Below, one piece after another: positions 24,774-33,584 of a DNA stretch of 64,000 nucleotides. Positions within the stretch are counted from its first letter, which is position 1, and each line of letters opens with the position of its first letter. The position numbers were made by a program, and so were the translations under genes. The notes under the pieces are model-generated. The model did not search any database and was not told the origin of the DNA. It saw nothing but the letters and a program-made list of their open reading frames with translations. This DNA comes from Leucobacter massiliensis (lineage in GTDB: Bacteria > Actinomycetota > Actinomycetes > Actinomycetales > Microbacteriaceae): positions 1 through 64,000 of the forward strand of contig NZ_MWZD01000016.1 in NCBI RefSeq assembly GCF_002982315.1, in the 5' to 3' direction.

Positions 24774-25715
24774 ATGGAGACGCGGTTTCGTGCGATGCGG
24801 GCCGAGGAACTGGAGACCGTGAGCGGGGTGCTCGCTCGTGCCTTCGCCGAGTACGCGTGGACGCGCTGGGTGATCCCGGAGGAGGGATACGAGGACCGGC
24901 TGCGCGAGCTGCAGCGACTGTATCTCGGGCACGCACGGGAGTGCGGATCGGTCGTCGTCGACGAGGGGCTGCGGAGCGTCGCCGCGCTGCTGCCCGCGAG
25001 TGCGCCCGAGCCGGGGCCCGAGCTCGTCGCGCGGGTCGTCGAGCTGCACGGGGACCGGATCGAGCGCCTCGCCCAGGCTTCCGAGACCGGGCAGCGGGAA
25101 CCCGGCGAGGAGGTGGCGCCCCCCGCGCAGTGGCGCCTGGAGACCATCGCCGTCGACCCCGATGCGCAGGGATCCGGGCTCGGCTCGGGCATCCTCCGGC
25201 ATGCGCTCGACGGCGTGCGCTCGCACGATCCGCGGGCGGCGATCTCGCTGGAAACCTCGGCCGAGGACAATGTGCGCTTCTACGAGCGTGCCGGCTTCCG
25301 GGTCGTCGCCGAGTGGCAGATCGCCGGCGGCCCGCGCGTGTGGTCGATGCGCTCCGAGCCCGCCGGTCCGGCGGGCGCTCCGGACAGAATCACGGCCGCC
25401 GCCCGGGCGCAACCCCTTCACAAGGCCGCGCCGCCGGGCCAGTCTGGAAGGGACGGCCCCGGCTGCGGGTGCCGGCACCAGTTGGCGAGAGGAGCGCACA
25501 TGGCGGAGAACGAACGCGGTTCGGCCGGAGCTGACACGCCCGAGGATCACTCACCGGGCGCCGAGGATACGACGGAGCAGGCGTCGCAGGAGCCCGAGGG
25601 CGACGTCGCCGAGCGGCCGGGAAGCGAGCAGGTGTCGCATGAGCGCGCCGACGAGCTCGCCGACGAGTGGGGCGAGGAGTCCTTCCCGGGAAGCGACCCG
25701 CCGGCCCACTACTGA
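24774..25715 (+). CDS. GNAT N-acetyltransferase fused in frame to a ESFPGSDPP small protein
   Basis: METRFRAMRAEELETVSGVLARAF begins a GNAT domain with LETIAVDPDAQGSGLGSGILRHAL (motif A, acetyl-CoA loop) and AEDNVRFYERAGFRVV (motif B). It runs to about residue 215. With no stop, the frame continues through a Pro/Gly-rich linker into MAENERGSAGAD...WGEESFPGSDPPAHY. That last part looks like a separate small protein with its own ATG (25500) behind GAGAGGAG. So either a true fusion or two genes with a lost stop. GNAT substrate unknown. ATG 24774 is chosen by domain start. Confidence 0.7.
   Translation: METRFRAMRAEELETVSGVLARAFAEYAWTRWVIPEEGYEDRLRELQRLYLGHARECGSVVVDEGLRSVAALLPASAPEPGPELVARVVELHGDRIERLAQASETGQREPGEEVAPPAQWRLETIAVDPDAQGSGLGSGILRHALDGVRSHDPRAAISLETSAEDNVRFYERAGFRVVAEWQIAGGPRVWSMRSEPAGPAGAPDRITAAARAQPLHKAAPPGQSGRDGPGCGCRHQLARGAHMAENERGSAGADTPEDHSPGAEDTTEQASQEPEGDVAERPGSEQVSHERADELADEWGEESFPGSDPPAHY
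25500..25715 (+). CDS. Small acidic protein with C-terminal ESFPGSDPP motif (possible internal start)
   Basis: The 71-residue region MAENERGSAGAD... is strongly acidic, rich in Glu, Asp, Ser and Pro, and ends WGEESFPGSDPPAHY. The motif ESFPxSDPP recurs at the ends of small actinobacterial and proteobacterial proteins of unknown function. The ATG has a well-placed GAGAGGAG 7 bases upstream, and TTCACA-like sequence near 25418-25430 could hold a promoter. It lies in the same frame as the GNAT gene, so it may be an alternative product or a gene that has lost the stop in front. Confidence 0.55.
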   Translation: MAENERGSAGADTPEDHSPGAEDTTEQASQEPEGDVAERPGSEQVSHERADELADEWGEESFPGSDPPAHY

Positions 25716-25749
25716 AGCAGGCCGAGCCGGCGCTGCGGCGGCGCGCGGC

Positions 25750-26709
25750 TCAGCCGCGCCGCCGCAGTGCCTCTCGCGGATGCTCGCCGTACGCCTCGCG
25801 GTAGGCGGCCGCGAAGCGGGAACCGCTGGCGAAGCCCCAGCGGCGCGCCAGGGCGGTGACCGAGTCGTGTCCTGAGCCGTAGCGGAGCTCGTCGTGGGCG
25901 CCGGCGAGGCGGGCACGACGCAGCGCCTCGCTGGGGGAGGTGTCGAGCGCCCGCTTGAAGGCGTACTGCAGCCCCCGGGTGGAGATGTGCGCGGCACGGG
26001 CGACGTCGTCGATCGTGATCCCCTCGTGCGCGTGCGCCTCGATGTAGGACAGCGCGCGCCGCACCGTGAGCGGCGCCGCGGAGGTCTGCGCGGAGCGCCG
26101 CTGTGCGTCGGGCAGGGAGGTGGGGAACACGGACAGCAGCGTGGCGAGCGCGTGGCGCTGCAGCTCCGCGCCCAGGGGCGTCGACTGGTCGAGCGCGTCC
26201 GCATCGGAGGCGACGGCCGCGGCGAGGTACTGGAAGAGACGCGACCACTGCTCCCCGGCGAGCCGGCTCACCGCCTCGGGAGCTTTGACGCGCACGCTGA
26301 GCGTGTCGTCGCCGCTGAGCTGGCGGGCGAGGCCCTCCGCCCGTTCCCGGTCGAAGACGATGGCGTGGACGGTCGCGGTGTCGTCCCAGCGGGCGTGAAC
26401 GGGGGTGCCGTTCGTCATCCACGGACGCTCCGGGTCGATCCGCCCCGCCTGCGTTTCCGAGCCGCCCGCGTCGGTGATGATCCGGCAGGTGAAGAGCTGG
26501 TCATCGGGTGCCACCGAGGACTGGACGTCGGCGCTCAGCCGGTAGCGGACGACCGAGAAGCCGGGGGCCGATGCCGAGAACCAGTCGAGCCGGCACCGCT
26601 GCGGGTCGATGTGCAGGAGCTTCGAGGTGGGTGCGAAGCGGGTCCAGACGTCGGCGACGTCGTCCGGATCGGTGGAGTGGAAGCGCAGGATGCCCTCTGT
26701 GCTGGACAT
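25750..26709 (-). CDS. AraC family transcriptional regulator
   Basis: 319 residues. The C-terminal ~100 residues are a double helix-turn-helix of the AraC kind: IDDVARAAHISTRGLQYAFKRALDTSPSEALRRARLAGAH and VTALARRWGFASGSRFAAAYREAYGEHPREAL. The N-terminal half lacks a cupin signature I can name and probably senses a ligand, with an FSASAPGFSVVRYRL strand pattern like that of AraC-type regulators of lipid or stress genes. Isolated gene with no clear target beside it; a GAAGG lies before ATG 26709. Confidence 0.9.
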   Translation of the reverse strand: MSSTEGILRFHSTDPDDVADVWTRFAPTSKLLHIDPQRCRLDWFSASAPGFSVVRYRLSADVQSSVAPDDQLFTCRIITDAGGSETQAGRIDPERPWMTNGTPVHARWDDTATVHAIVFDRERAEGLARQLSGDDTLSVRVKAPEAVSRLAGEQWSRLFQYLAAAVASDADALDQSTPLGAELQRHALATLLSVFPTSLPDAQRRSAQTSAAPLTVRRALSYIEAHAHEGITIDDVARAAHISTRGLQYAFKRALDTSPSEALRRARLAGAHDELRYGSGHDSVTALARRWGFASGSRFAAAYREAYGEHPREALRRRG

Positions 26710-26836
26710 GCATCAGACCTTCGGTGTCGAGTTGTCTCGGGACGGGAAGCGTTCTGAGCATAGGTGAGCGGTCACGGGGACGGTATTCGCGACGCGGGCC
26801 TTGTGCAGGCGGCTCCCTGAACGATACAGTACCCCG

Positions 26837-27160
26837 TCACACGCGGCGGCGCTTCGCGAAGTGCTCCGCCTCCTCCTCGGAGACGACGCGCATGCCGCGC
26901 TCCGTGCCGGCGAGGTGGATGAGCGTGCGGACCCACGCGTGGTTGAGCTCCGGCGGCATGCTGCTCCCGAATCGGAACGCGAGGGGAGCATCCGGCGAGA
27001 TCCAGAGGGACACCCGCCCGCTGCCCTCGGTCGGGGGCTTCGTCCAGTGCAGGAAGAAGCTCTGCCGGCGGCGCAGCTTCACCCCGATAGCGGCCTTCAG
27101 GTGCGCGAGCACGCGATCGTCGAACTCGAAATCGGCTTCCCCATACCGCAAATTCCCCAT
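26837..27160 (-). CDS. DUF7882 family small protein
   Basis: A 107-residue protein starting MGNLRYGEADFEFDDRVLAHLKAAIGVKLRRRQSFFLHW. The family pattern (DFEFDDR..LAHL....KLRR..SF.L.W) and the later VSLWISPDAPLAFRFG and LNHAWVRTL are common in Microbacteriaceae, where it is often mis-named ATP-dependent DNA ligase. No ligase motif is present. Function unknown. ATG 27160 is chosen by the family start; the open frame continues upstream but reads as low-complexity sequence. The ribosome site is weak. Confidence 0.8.
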   Translation of the reverse strand: MGNLRYGEADFEFDDRVLAHLKAAIGVKLRRRQSFFLHWTKPPTEGSGRVSLWISPDAPLAFRFGSSMPPELNHAWVRTLIHLAGTERGMRVVSEEEAEHFAKRRRV

Positions 27161-27241
27161 TGCCACAGGTTCCCACGCTCCGCGACAGGGTCGACGGGAA
27201 GCGAACACACTCTGCGCGTGCGGGGTGCGCTCGCCGCGGCT

Positions 27242-28225
27242 TCACCGCCCTGTTCGCGCGCGGGACCCGCCGAGCGCCGCCGCCACCGCAGCCTCGGCGG
27301 TGCGATGCGTGAACTCGAAACCCGATCGGGTCAGCGCCGCCGGGCGCACGCGCGCGTCGGCGAGCAGCAGCGCATCGGCCGCGTCGCGGCCGAGGGCGAG
27401 GCGCAGTGCCGGCGCGGGGGCCGGCAGCAGGTAGGGCCGGCGCAGCTGGCGCGCCACCGCCCGTCCGATGTCCGTCGCGGAGGCCGGCACGGGCCCCGTG
27501 AGATTGACCGGCCCCGCCACCGCGACGTCCATGAGGTGACGGATCGCCCGCACCTCGTCCGTCAGGGAGATCCACGGCCACAGTTGTCCGCCGGGGCCCA
27601 GCGGCCCGCCCAGACCGAGGCGGGTGAGCGCGATCAGCGGTCGCAGCACGGCACGCGGGTGCAGCAGCGGGGCGGTGCGCAGGAGCACGACCCGGCAGCC
27701 GGGACCCGCCGCCAGGGCCTCGCGCTCCCAGTCGGCGCAGAGCCGGGCGAGAAAGGTGCGGCCCTCGCCGCTCGTCTCGTCGAGGTCCTCGCCGGGACGG
27801 TCGCCGTAGTAGCCGACGGCCGAGGCGCTGAGGAATGCGGGGGCGTCCGCGCCCAGCTCGCGCAGCGCGGTGGCGAGGCTGCGGGTGGGAGCGATGCGCG
27901 ACTCGCGCAGCAGCTCCCGGTAGCCCCGCGTCCAGGGCAGCCGCGCGATGCTCGCCCCGTTGAGGCCCACCACCGCGTCCGCACCGGCGAGCAGTGCCGG
28001 GTCGAGCCTGGCACCGGGCTGCCACTGCGCCTCCTCTGCCGTGCGGGGCGGCCGGCGCACCAGCTGGGTCACCGTCGCCCCCTCGGCCCGCAGCGCCCGG
28101 GTGAGTTCCCCGCCGATGAGGCCCGAGCCTCCCGCGATCACGACGTGCCGCACGCGGGGCGCGCGCCGGGGCGGATCCCCTGGGCCCTCGGCCCGCCGAT
28201 CCCGGTTCCGATCCTCAGCGCTCAT
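27242..28225 (-). CDS. TIGR01777 family NAD(P)-binding epimerase
   Basis: 327 residues. After an Arg-rich leader of about 26 residues, VIAGGSGLIGGELTRAL is a Rossmann nucleotide-binding motif. LNGASIARLPWTRGYRELLRESRIAPTRSLATAL and FLSASAVGYYGDRPGEDLDE are hallmarks of the TIGR01777 group of extended short-chain dehydrogenases, which in some organisms are linked to cell division; their substrate is not known. The catalytic Tyr is in SAVGYYGD. GGGAGGGTGAGATC lies before ATG. The gene is followed by MMPL with a 34-bp gap in the same direction; the leader may be an over-long start. Confidence 0.88.
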   Translation of the reverse strand: MSAEDRNRDRRAEGPGDPPRRAPRVRHVVIAGGSGLIGGELTRALRAEGATVTQLVRRPPRTAEEAQWQPGARLDPALLAGADAVVGLNGASIARLPWTRGYRELLRESRIAPTRSLATALRELGADAPAFLSASAVGYYGDRPGEDLDETSGEGRTFLARLCADWEREALAAGPGCRVVLLRTAPLLHPRAVLRPLIALTRLGLGGPLGPGGQLWPWISLTDEVRAIRHLMDVAVAGPVNLTGPVPASATDIGRAVARQLRRPYLLPAPAPALRLALGRDAADALLLADARVRPAALTRSGFEFTHRTAEAAVAAALGGSRARTGR

Positions 28226-28259
28226 GATCTCACCCTCCCGTTTCGTCTCGCCTGCCGGG

Positions 28260-30530
28260 CTACTTCCCGCTCCTCCACAGCTTCGACGGCCACCAGATCG
28301 CCTTGCCGATGTCGCTCGCGAGCGCCGGCACCAGCAGCGAGCGCACGACGAAGGTGTCCAGCAGCACGCCGAAGGCCACGATGAACGCGATCTGCACGAG
28401 GAACAGGATCGGGATCACCGACAGCGCCGCGAAGGTCGCCGCGAGCACCAGGCCCGCCGAGGTGATCACCCCGCCGGTGATGGCGAGTCCGCGCTGAATG
28501 CCCTCGCGCGTGCCGTGCAGCAGCGACTCCTCGCGCACGCGCGTCATCAGGAAGATGTTGTAGTCGATGCCGAGGGCGACGAGGAAGACGAAACCGTAGA
28601 GCGGCACGGCCGGATCGGCGCCCGGGAACTGGAAGATCCCGTTGAAGACGAGCGCGGCGACGCCCAGCGCGGTGCCGAAGGACAGCACGGTGGTGAGCAC
28701 CAGCAGCACCGGGGCCAGGATCGAGCGCAGCAGCAGCATGAGGATGAGCAGGATCACGAGCAGCACCACCGGGATGATCAGCGTCCGGTCGTGGATGGAG
28801 GCCTGATTCGTGTCGACCGAGGTGGCGGTGACGCCGCCGATGAGCGCCCCGGTGCCGTCTGCCGCATCGGGACCGAGCTCGGCCCGGAGGCTGGTGACCG
28901 TCTCGGCGGCGGCATCGGAGTCGGCAGCGTCGCTGAGGGTGGCCTGCAGCAGCACCTTGCCGTCGCTGACCGTGGGCTCCGGGGCCGGGGTGCCGGGCGG
29001 GCCGAAGGCCTGGATGCCATCCTCCGTGACGGGGGCGGTGCCCGCGGGGGAGTCCGCGCTCGTCACGGCGACGCTCTCGACGCCGGCGTGCGCGAGCAGC
29101 GCGTCGACGGTGGGCTGCAGTTCGGCTTCGTCGACGAGCACGTAGGCGGGGCTGCCGGATCCGCCGGGGAAGTGCTCGCCGAGCACCTGCTGGCCCTCGC
29201 GGGCCTCGGAGGCGCCGAGCACCAGATCGGACTGCGGGACCCCCTGCGCCTGCAACTGCGGCACGAACGCGGCGCCCAGCGCGAGCACCAGCGCGGTGAC
29301 GATCCAGATCGGCCGCGGGTGGCGCGCCACGAAGCGCGCGACGCGGGGCCAGATGCCGCGTCGCGGCATCCCGTTCTCCTCGCGGACGAGCTCCGGCTCG
29401 AAGGCGGGTCGCTTCGGCCAGAACGCCGCGCGCCCGAAGACGAAGAGCAGCGCCGGCAGCAGCGTGAGCGCCGCGAGCATGGCGAAGACGATGCCGATCG
29501 CCGCGACCTGGCCGAGCGTGCTGTTCGACTTCAGGTCGCTGAGCAGCAGGCAGAGGAGGCCGGCGATGACGGTGCCGCCGGACGCGAGCACCGGTTCGAT
29601 CGAGCCCTTGATCGCGGCGAGGATCGCGGTGCCGCGATCCTCCGTGACGCGCAGCTCCTCGCGGAAGCGCGCGACCAGCAGCAGCGAGTAGTCGGTGGCG
29701 GCGCCGATGACGAGGATGAAGAGGATCCCCTGGGTCTGGCCGCTGAGCAGCAGCACGCCCGACTTGGCGAGGTTCCAGACCACGAGCAGCGCGGTGCAGA
29801 GCGCGAAGAGGCTCGTGCTCAGCACCACGATCGGCAGGAGCAGGGAGCGGTAGACGATCACGAGGATCACGAGCACGGCGAGCAGCGCGACCAGCAGCAG
29901 GATCCCGTCGATCCCGGCGAAACCGGCGACGAGATCGGCGGTGAAGCCGGCGGGGCCGGTGACGTAGACGTCCACGCCGTCCGGGGCGTCACCCCGGAGC
30001 GTCTGCCCGAGCCGCTCGACGGTGTCTGCGAGCTCGCCCTCCGAGTCGACGGGGACGAAGAGCTGCGCGGCGGCCCCGTCCTCGGAGGGGATGACGGGCG
30101 AGACGTCCTCGCCGACGCCCGCGATCGCCGTGGCGTCCTCGACGGCGCGCTGGATCCCGGACAGCCGCTCCTCGCCGAGCGCACTGCCGTCGTCGGTGGT
30201 GAACACCACGACGGCGGGGATCTCGTCCCCCTCGAAGAAGCCGTCCTGGGCGGCGCGCACCTCGGTCGCCTCGGCGGACTCGGGCAGGTAGGCGGTCTGG
30301 TCATTCGAGGACACCTCGTCGACCTTGCCGAAGAGCGGCCCGCCCATGCCGGCCGCGGCCAGCCAGACCAGGATCAGCACGGCTGGCAGCAGGATCCTGA
30401 GCGCTCGGAGGGGGCGCCGCCCCCGCCCGCCGGTCCGCCCTGCGGCGTGCTCCGCCGCGTGCGCGGTGCCCTCCGTCCCGGCCGTCCCGGCCGTGCTCTC
30501 CGTCCCGTGCTTCCCGCCCGCGCCGCTCAT
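28260..30530 (-). CDS. MMPL/RND family transporter
   Basis: 756 residues starting at ATG 30530 behind GGAAGGGGG. A membrane segment (about 47-67) is followed by a 130-residue extracellular domain, then a bundle of five membrane helices, a second extracellular loop with the TSVDTNQASIHDRT region, and a second bundle, about 11-12 segments in all. DYSLLLVARFREE and DYNIFLMTRVREE in TM-proximal loops are the paired MMPL motifs. MMPL proteins export lipids, drugs or other hydrophobic compounds; substrates in this family are diverse. It is probably in an operon with the TIGR01777 gene downstream. Divergent from selO. Confidence 0.92.
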   Translation of the reverse strand: MSGAGGKHGTESTAGTAGTEGTAHAAEHAAGRTGGRGRRPLRALRILLPAVLILVWLAAAGMGGPLFGKVDEVSSNDQTAYLPESAEATEVRAAQDGFFEGDEIPAVVVFTTDDGSALGEERLSGIQRAVEDATAIAGVGEDVSPVIPSEDGAAAQLFVPVDSEGELADTVERLGQTLRGDAPDGVDVYVTGPAGFTADLVAGFAGIDGILLLVALLAVLVILVIVYRSLLLPIVVLSTSLFALCTALLVVWNLAKSGVLLLSGQTQGILFILVIGAATDYSLLLVARFREELRVTEDRGTAILAAIKGSIEPVLASGGTVIAGLLCLLLSDLKSNSTLGQVAAIGIVFAMLAALTLLPALLFVFGRAAFWPKRPAFEPELVREENGMPRRGIWPRVARFVARHPRPIWIVTALVLALGAAFVPQLQAQGVPQSDLVLGASEAREGQQVLGEHFPGGSGSPAYVLVDEAELQPTVDALLAHAGVESVAVTSADSPAGTAPVTEDGIQAFGPPGTPAPEPTVSDGKVLLQATLSDAADSDAAAETVTSLRAELGPDAADGTGALIGGVTATSVDTNQASIHDRTLIIPVVLLVILLILMLLLRSILAPVLLVLTTVLSFGTALGVAALVFNGIFQFPGADPAVPLYGFVFLVALGIDYNIFLMTRVREESLLHGTREGIQRGLAITGGVITSAGLVLAATFAALSVIPILFLVQIAFIVAFGVLLDTFVVRSLLVPALASDIGKAIWWPSKLWRSGK

Positions 30531-30629
30531 GGGCCCCCTTCCGGTGTCACCGCTAGCATATCCGTGCCGCGGAACGCCACGGGGGACGGATCCCTGGGCG
30601 GGCCGAGGCGGGAGGCGTAGCGTGGTGGC

Positions 30630-32126
30630 ATGTCCTCCGCCCCGTCCTCCGCGCCGCCCCGCCTGGGCGCCGACTACGCCTCCCGCTTCCCCGAGCTGAC
30701 GGTGCCCTGGCGCGCCGCCGCGTTCCCGTCGCCGGAGATCGTCGAGCTCGGCGAGGATCTGGCGAGGGAGCTGGGTCTCGACCCCGCATGGCTCCGCAGC
30801 GACGACGGCGTGCGTTTCCTCACCGGAGCCGAGCTTCCGGCCGGCGCCGCGCCCGTCGCGCAGGCCTACGCCGGGCACCAGTTCGGCGGCTACGTGCCGC
30901 GCCTGGGCGACGGGCGGGCGCTGCTGCTCGGGGAGCTCACCGACCGTGCCGGGCGCATCCGGGAGCTGCACCTGAAGGGTTCGGGGCCGACGCCCTTCGC
31001 GCGCGGCGGCGACGGCTTCGCCGCGCTCGGGCCGATGCTGCGCGAGCACCTCATGGGGGAGGCGATGCACGCGCTCGGCGTGCCGAGCTCGCGAGCCCTT
31101 GCGGTGCTGCGCACGGGTGCGCGCATCCACCGGCCGGAAGCGCTCGACCCTCTGCCGGGGGCGATGCTCGTGCGGGTCGCGAGCAGCCACCTGCGCGTGG
31201 GCACCTTCCAGTTCGCGCGCTCCCTCGACGATCCCGCCCTGCTGCGGCGCCTCGCCGACGCCGCGATCGAGCGCCACGCCCCGGAGCTGCTGGGAGCGGA
31301 TCGCCGTTACCTGGGGCTGCTGGACGCGGTGATCGCCACGCAGGCGGAGCTGCTCGCCGCGTGGATGCTCGTGGGTTTCGTGCACGGGGTGATGAACACC
31401 GACAACACGACCATCTCGGGGGAGACCCTTGACTACGGCCCCTGCGCCTTCATCGACGCCTACGAGCCCGCCGCCGTCTTCAGCTCCATCGACCACGGCG
31501 GCCGCTACGCCTACGGCAATCAGCCCTCGATCGCCCTGTGGAACCTCACCCGCTTCGCCGAGAGCCTGCTGCCGCTGATCGCGGCCGAGGCCCGCGACAC
31601 CGGAGGGGCCGAGGAGGACGCGGAGTCGCTCGCGCTCGCCGCGCTCGACCGCTTCCCCCAGCGCTACGGCGAGGAGTGGGGGAGGGGGATGCGCGCGAAG
31701 CTCGGGGTGGAACGGGCGGGCGTCCTCGGCGACGAGGCGCTGGCGGATGTGGCGGGCGCGATGCTCGCCGAGTGGAGGGATCGCGGCGTCGACTTCACGA
31801 GCGGTTTCGTGGCCCTCGGCGCGGCGGCGGACGGCGATGGGAGCGCCTACCGGGAGCTGCTCGGCGGCGTCCCCGGCGAGTGGTTCGACCGCTGGCTCGC
31901 ACTGCGCCCCGACGCAGCGCGCATGGCTGCCGTCAATCCGCTGCGGATCCCCCGCAACCATCTGGTGGACGAGGCGCTGGAGGCCGCGACCGCAGGGGAC
32001 CACGCCCCCTATGAGCGGCTCCTCGAGGCGGTCTCCCATCCCTTCGGGCCCCTCCCGGGCTTCGAGCGATACGAGCGCGCGGCGCCCGCGGGCTCCCGGC
32101 CGCACGTCACCTTCTGCGGAACCTGA
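30630..32126 (+). CDS. selO: Protein adenylyltransferase SelO
   Basis: A 498-residue SelO/YdiU pseudokinase. Key motifs are AYAGHQFGGYVPRLGDGRALLLGEL, ELHLKGSGPTPFARGGDG (nucleotide-binding Lys region), SHLRVGTFQFA and HGVMNTDNTTISGETLDYGPCAFIDAY (metal-binding Asp). SelO transfers AMP from ATP to Ser, Thr or Tyr of proteins, in other species linked to oxidative stress. There is no selenocysteine; the C-terminal RPHVTFCGT end has an ordinary Cys. TAGCGT at 30618-30623 is six bases before ATG, suggesting a leaderless start. Confidence 0.93.
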   Translation: MSSAPSSAPPRLGADYASRFPELTVPWRAAAFPSPEIVELGEDLARELGLDPAWLRSDDGVRFLTGAELPAGAAPVAQAYAGHQFGGYVPRLGDGRALLLGELTDRAGRIRELHLKGSGPTPFARGGDGFAALGPMLREHLMGEAMHALGVPSSRALAVLRTGARIHRPEALDPLPGAMLVRVASSHLRVGTFQFARSLDDPALLRRLADAAIERHAPELLGADRRYLGLLDAVIATQAELLAAWMLVGFVHGVMNTDNTTISGETLDYGPCAFIDAYEPAAVFSSIDHGGRYAYGNQPSIALWNLTRFAESLLPLIAAEARDTGGAEEDAESLALAALDRFPQRYGEEWGRGMRAKLGVERAGVLGDEALADVAGAMLAEWRDRGVDFTSGFVALGAAADGDGSAYRELLGGVPGEWFDRWLALRPDAARMAAVNPLRIPRNHLVDEALEAATAGDHAPYERLLEAVSHPFGPLPGFERYERAAPAGSRPHVTFCGT

Positions 32127-32167
32127 GCTCACACCCGCCGGACAGGCGCGCCGCCTAGGGTGGGCGC

Positions 32168-32812
32168 ATGGGACGCATCATCGTTTTCGGGGGACACGGG
32201 AAGATCGCGCTGCTCACCGAGCCGCTGCTCGCAGACCGCGGCGATGTGGTGACGGCGGTGATCCGGAATCCGGACCACGCGGAGGAGGTGCGGGCGGCGG
32301 GTGCCACGCCGCTCGTCGCAGACGTGGAGCGGCTCGGTGTCGCCGAGCTTGCGGAGCTCGTCTCCGGTCACGACGCCGTGGTGTGGTCGGCCGGAGCGGG
32401 CGGCGGCGATCCCGAGCGCACGCGGGCCGTCGACCGCGACGCGGCGATCCGCTCCATGGAGGCCGCGATGCGCGCGGGGGTGCGGCGCTATGTGATGGTC
32501 TCGTACTTCGGGGCGGGCCCGGATCACGGGGTGCCGCCCGAGAACCCGTTCTTCGCGTACGCCGAGGCGAAGGCTGCGGCCGACGAGTGGCTCCGGGCCT
32601 GCGGGCTCGACTGGACCGTGCTCGCTCCGAGCGCCCTCACCCTCGAAGCGCCGAGCGGGCGCATCGACCCCTTCGCCGGCTCCGCCACGCAGGTGTCCCG
32701 CGGCAACGTGGCCCGCGTGATCGCGGCCGTGCTGGCGGACGACACCACGGTCCACCGTACGCTGCGCTTCAACGACGGGGAGCTCCCCATCGCGGAGGCC
32801 GTCGCCGCCTGA
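32168..32812 (+). CDS. NAD(P)H-binding SDR family protein
   Basis: 214 residues: IIVFGGHGKIALLTEPLLADRG is a Rossmann dinucleotide-binding motif with the GxxGxxA spacing of the atypical (YwnB/HSCARG-like) SDRs. VWSAGAGGGDPERTRAVDRDAAIRSMEAAMRAGVRRYVMVSYFGA and FFAYAEAKAAADEWLRACGLDWTVLAPSALT follow that family. Such proteins act as redox sensors or as dehydrogenases or isomerases; the substrate is unclear. TAGGGT at 32156-32161 and six bases to ATG suggest a leaderless start. A 41-bp gap separates it from selO. Confidence 0.85.
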   Translation: MGRIIVFGGHGKIALLTEPLLADRGDVVTAVIRNPDHAEEVRAAGATPLVADVERLGVAELAELVSGHDAVVWSAGAGGGDPERTRAVDRDAAIRSMEAAMRAGVRRYVMVSYFGAGPDHGVPPENPFFAYAEAKAAADEWLRACGLDWTVLAPSALTLEAPSGRIDPFAGSATQVSRGNVARVIAAVLADDTTVHRTLRFNDGELPIAEAVAA

Positions 32813-32827
32813 TCGCCCGGGTCCTCG

Positions 32828-32894
32828 GCCCCGGCCCCGCCCCGGTCCCGCCCCGCCGGCCGGCGGAGCGTGCCAGGCCGGGCGGGGCCGGGGC
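32828..32894. terminator. 15-bp inverted repeat between convergent genes
   Basis: GCCCCGGCCCCGCCC (32828-32842) is perfectly inverted at 32880-32894, with a 37-base spacer that holds another palindrome, GCCGGCCGGC. It lies between the SDR gene (plus) and the DJ-1/PfpI gene (minus), so it could stop transcription from both sides. No T-run is visible. Confidence 0.55.
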
Positions 32895-32916
32895 ATGGGC
32901 CGGGGAGCTGAGGGCC

Positions 32917-33465
32917 TCAGGCCGTCTGACCCTCGTGCTTGCCCTCGGCGATCTCCTCGACGAGCTTCGCGTTGAATGCGGGAAGGTCGTCGGGGGTGCG
33001 GCTCGTCACCAGGCCCTGGTCCACGACCACCTCCTCGTCCACCCACTCCGCCCCGGCGTTCTGCAGATCGGTGCGCAGGCTCGCGTAGGAGGTCACGGTG
33101 CGCCCGCCGAGCACATCCGCGTCGGCCAGGATCCAGCCGCCGTGGCAGATCGCGCCCACGGGCTTGTGCTGCGCGAAGAAGTCGCGCGTGAAGTCGACGG
33201 CGTGCTGGTCGAGCCGGATCTGGTCGCCGTTCACCACGCCGCCGGGCAGCACGAGCGCGTCGTAGTCGGCGGCGCTCACCGCGGAGGTGGCCCGCGAGGC
33301 GTTCACCTCGTGGCCGTTCTTCCCGCGGATCGTACCCGTCTCGGTCGAGACGATCTCGGTCTGCGCGCCGTGCTCTTCGAGCGCCTTCTGGGGTTCGGTC
33401 AGCTCCGAGTCCTCGAAGCCGTCGGTCGCGAGGATCGCTACACGCTTGCCGGTGAGATGGGACAT
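32917..33465 (-). CDS. DJ-1/PfpI family protein (YhbO/PfpI type)
   Basis: 182 residues. ILATDGFEDSELTEPQKALEEHG is the N-terminal strand with the conserved Glu. VGAICHGGWIL holds the nucleophile elbow Cys107-His108. LVLPGGVVNGD and TSYASLRTDLQNAGAEWVD complete the type 1 glutamine-amidotransferase-like fold. Members are described as PfpI-like proteases or as deglycases protecting against methylglyoxal and other stresses; the precise activity is debated. AGGAG lies six bases before ATG 33465. Often stress-induced; no operator is seen. Confidence 0.9.
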   Translation of the reverse strand: MSHLTGKRVAILATDGFEDSELTEPQKALEEHGAQTEIVSTETGTIRGKNGHEVNASRATSAVSAADYDALVLPGGVVNGDQIRLDQHAVDFTRDFFAQHKPVGAICHGGWILADADVLGGRTVTSYASLRTDLQNAGAEWVDEEVVVDQGLVTSRTPDDLPAFNAKLVEEIAEGKHEGQTA

Positions 33466-33584
33466 GCTCTTCTCCTGGGGTCTGCTCGATCGATTCGGTC
33501 CCCTCCAGTGAAGCGCGCGGCGCCGCGCTCATGCACCCCGTTGCGAGCGGCGCGGCGAGCCGATATGGGCGCGTCGCGCGACGC

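Noticed and set aside
26837-27160. ATP-dependent DNA ligase name often attached to this family
   Set aside because: No ligase motif is present in 107 residues. The name is a known mis-annotation of DUF7882-type proteins.
28260-32132. 1290-residue minus-strand frame joining the MMPL gene to sequence opposite selO
   Set aside because: The MMPL protein starts at 30530. The N-terminal 534 residues are antisense to selO and have no domain.
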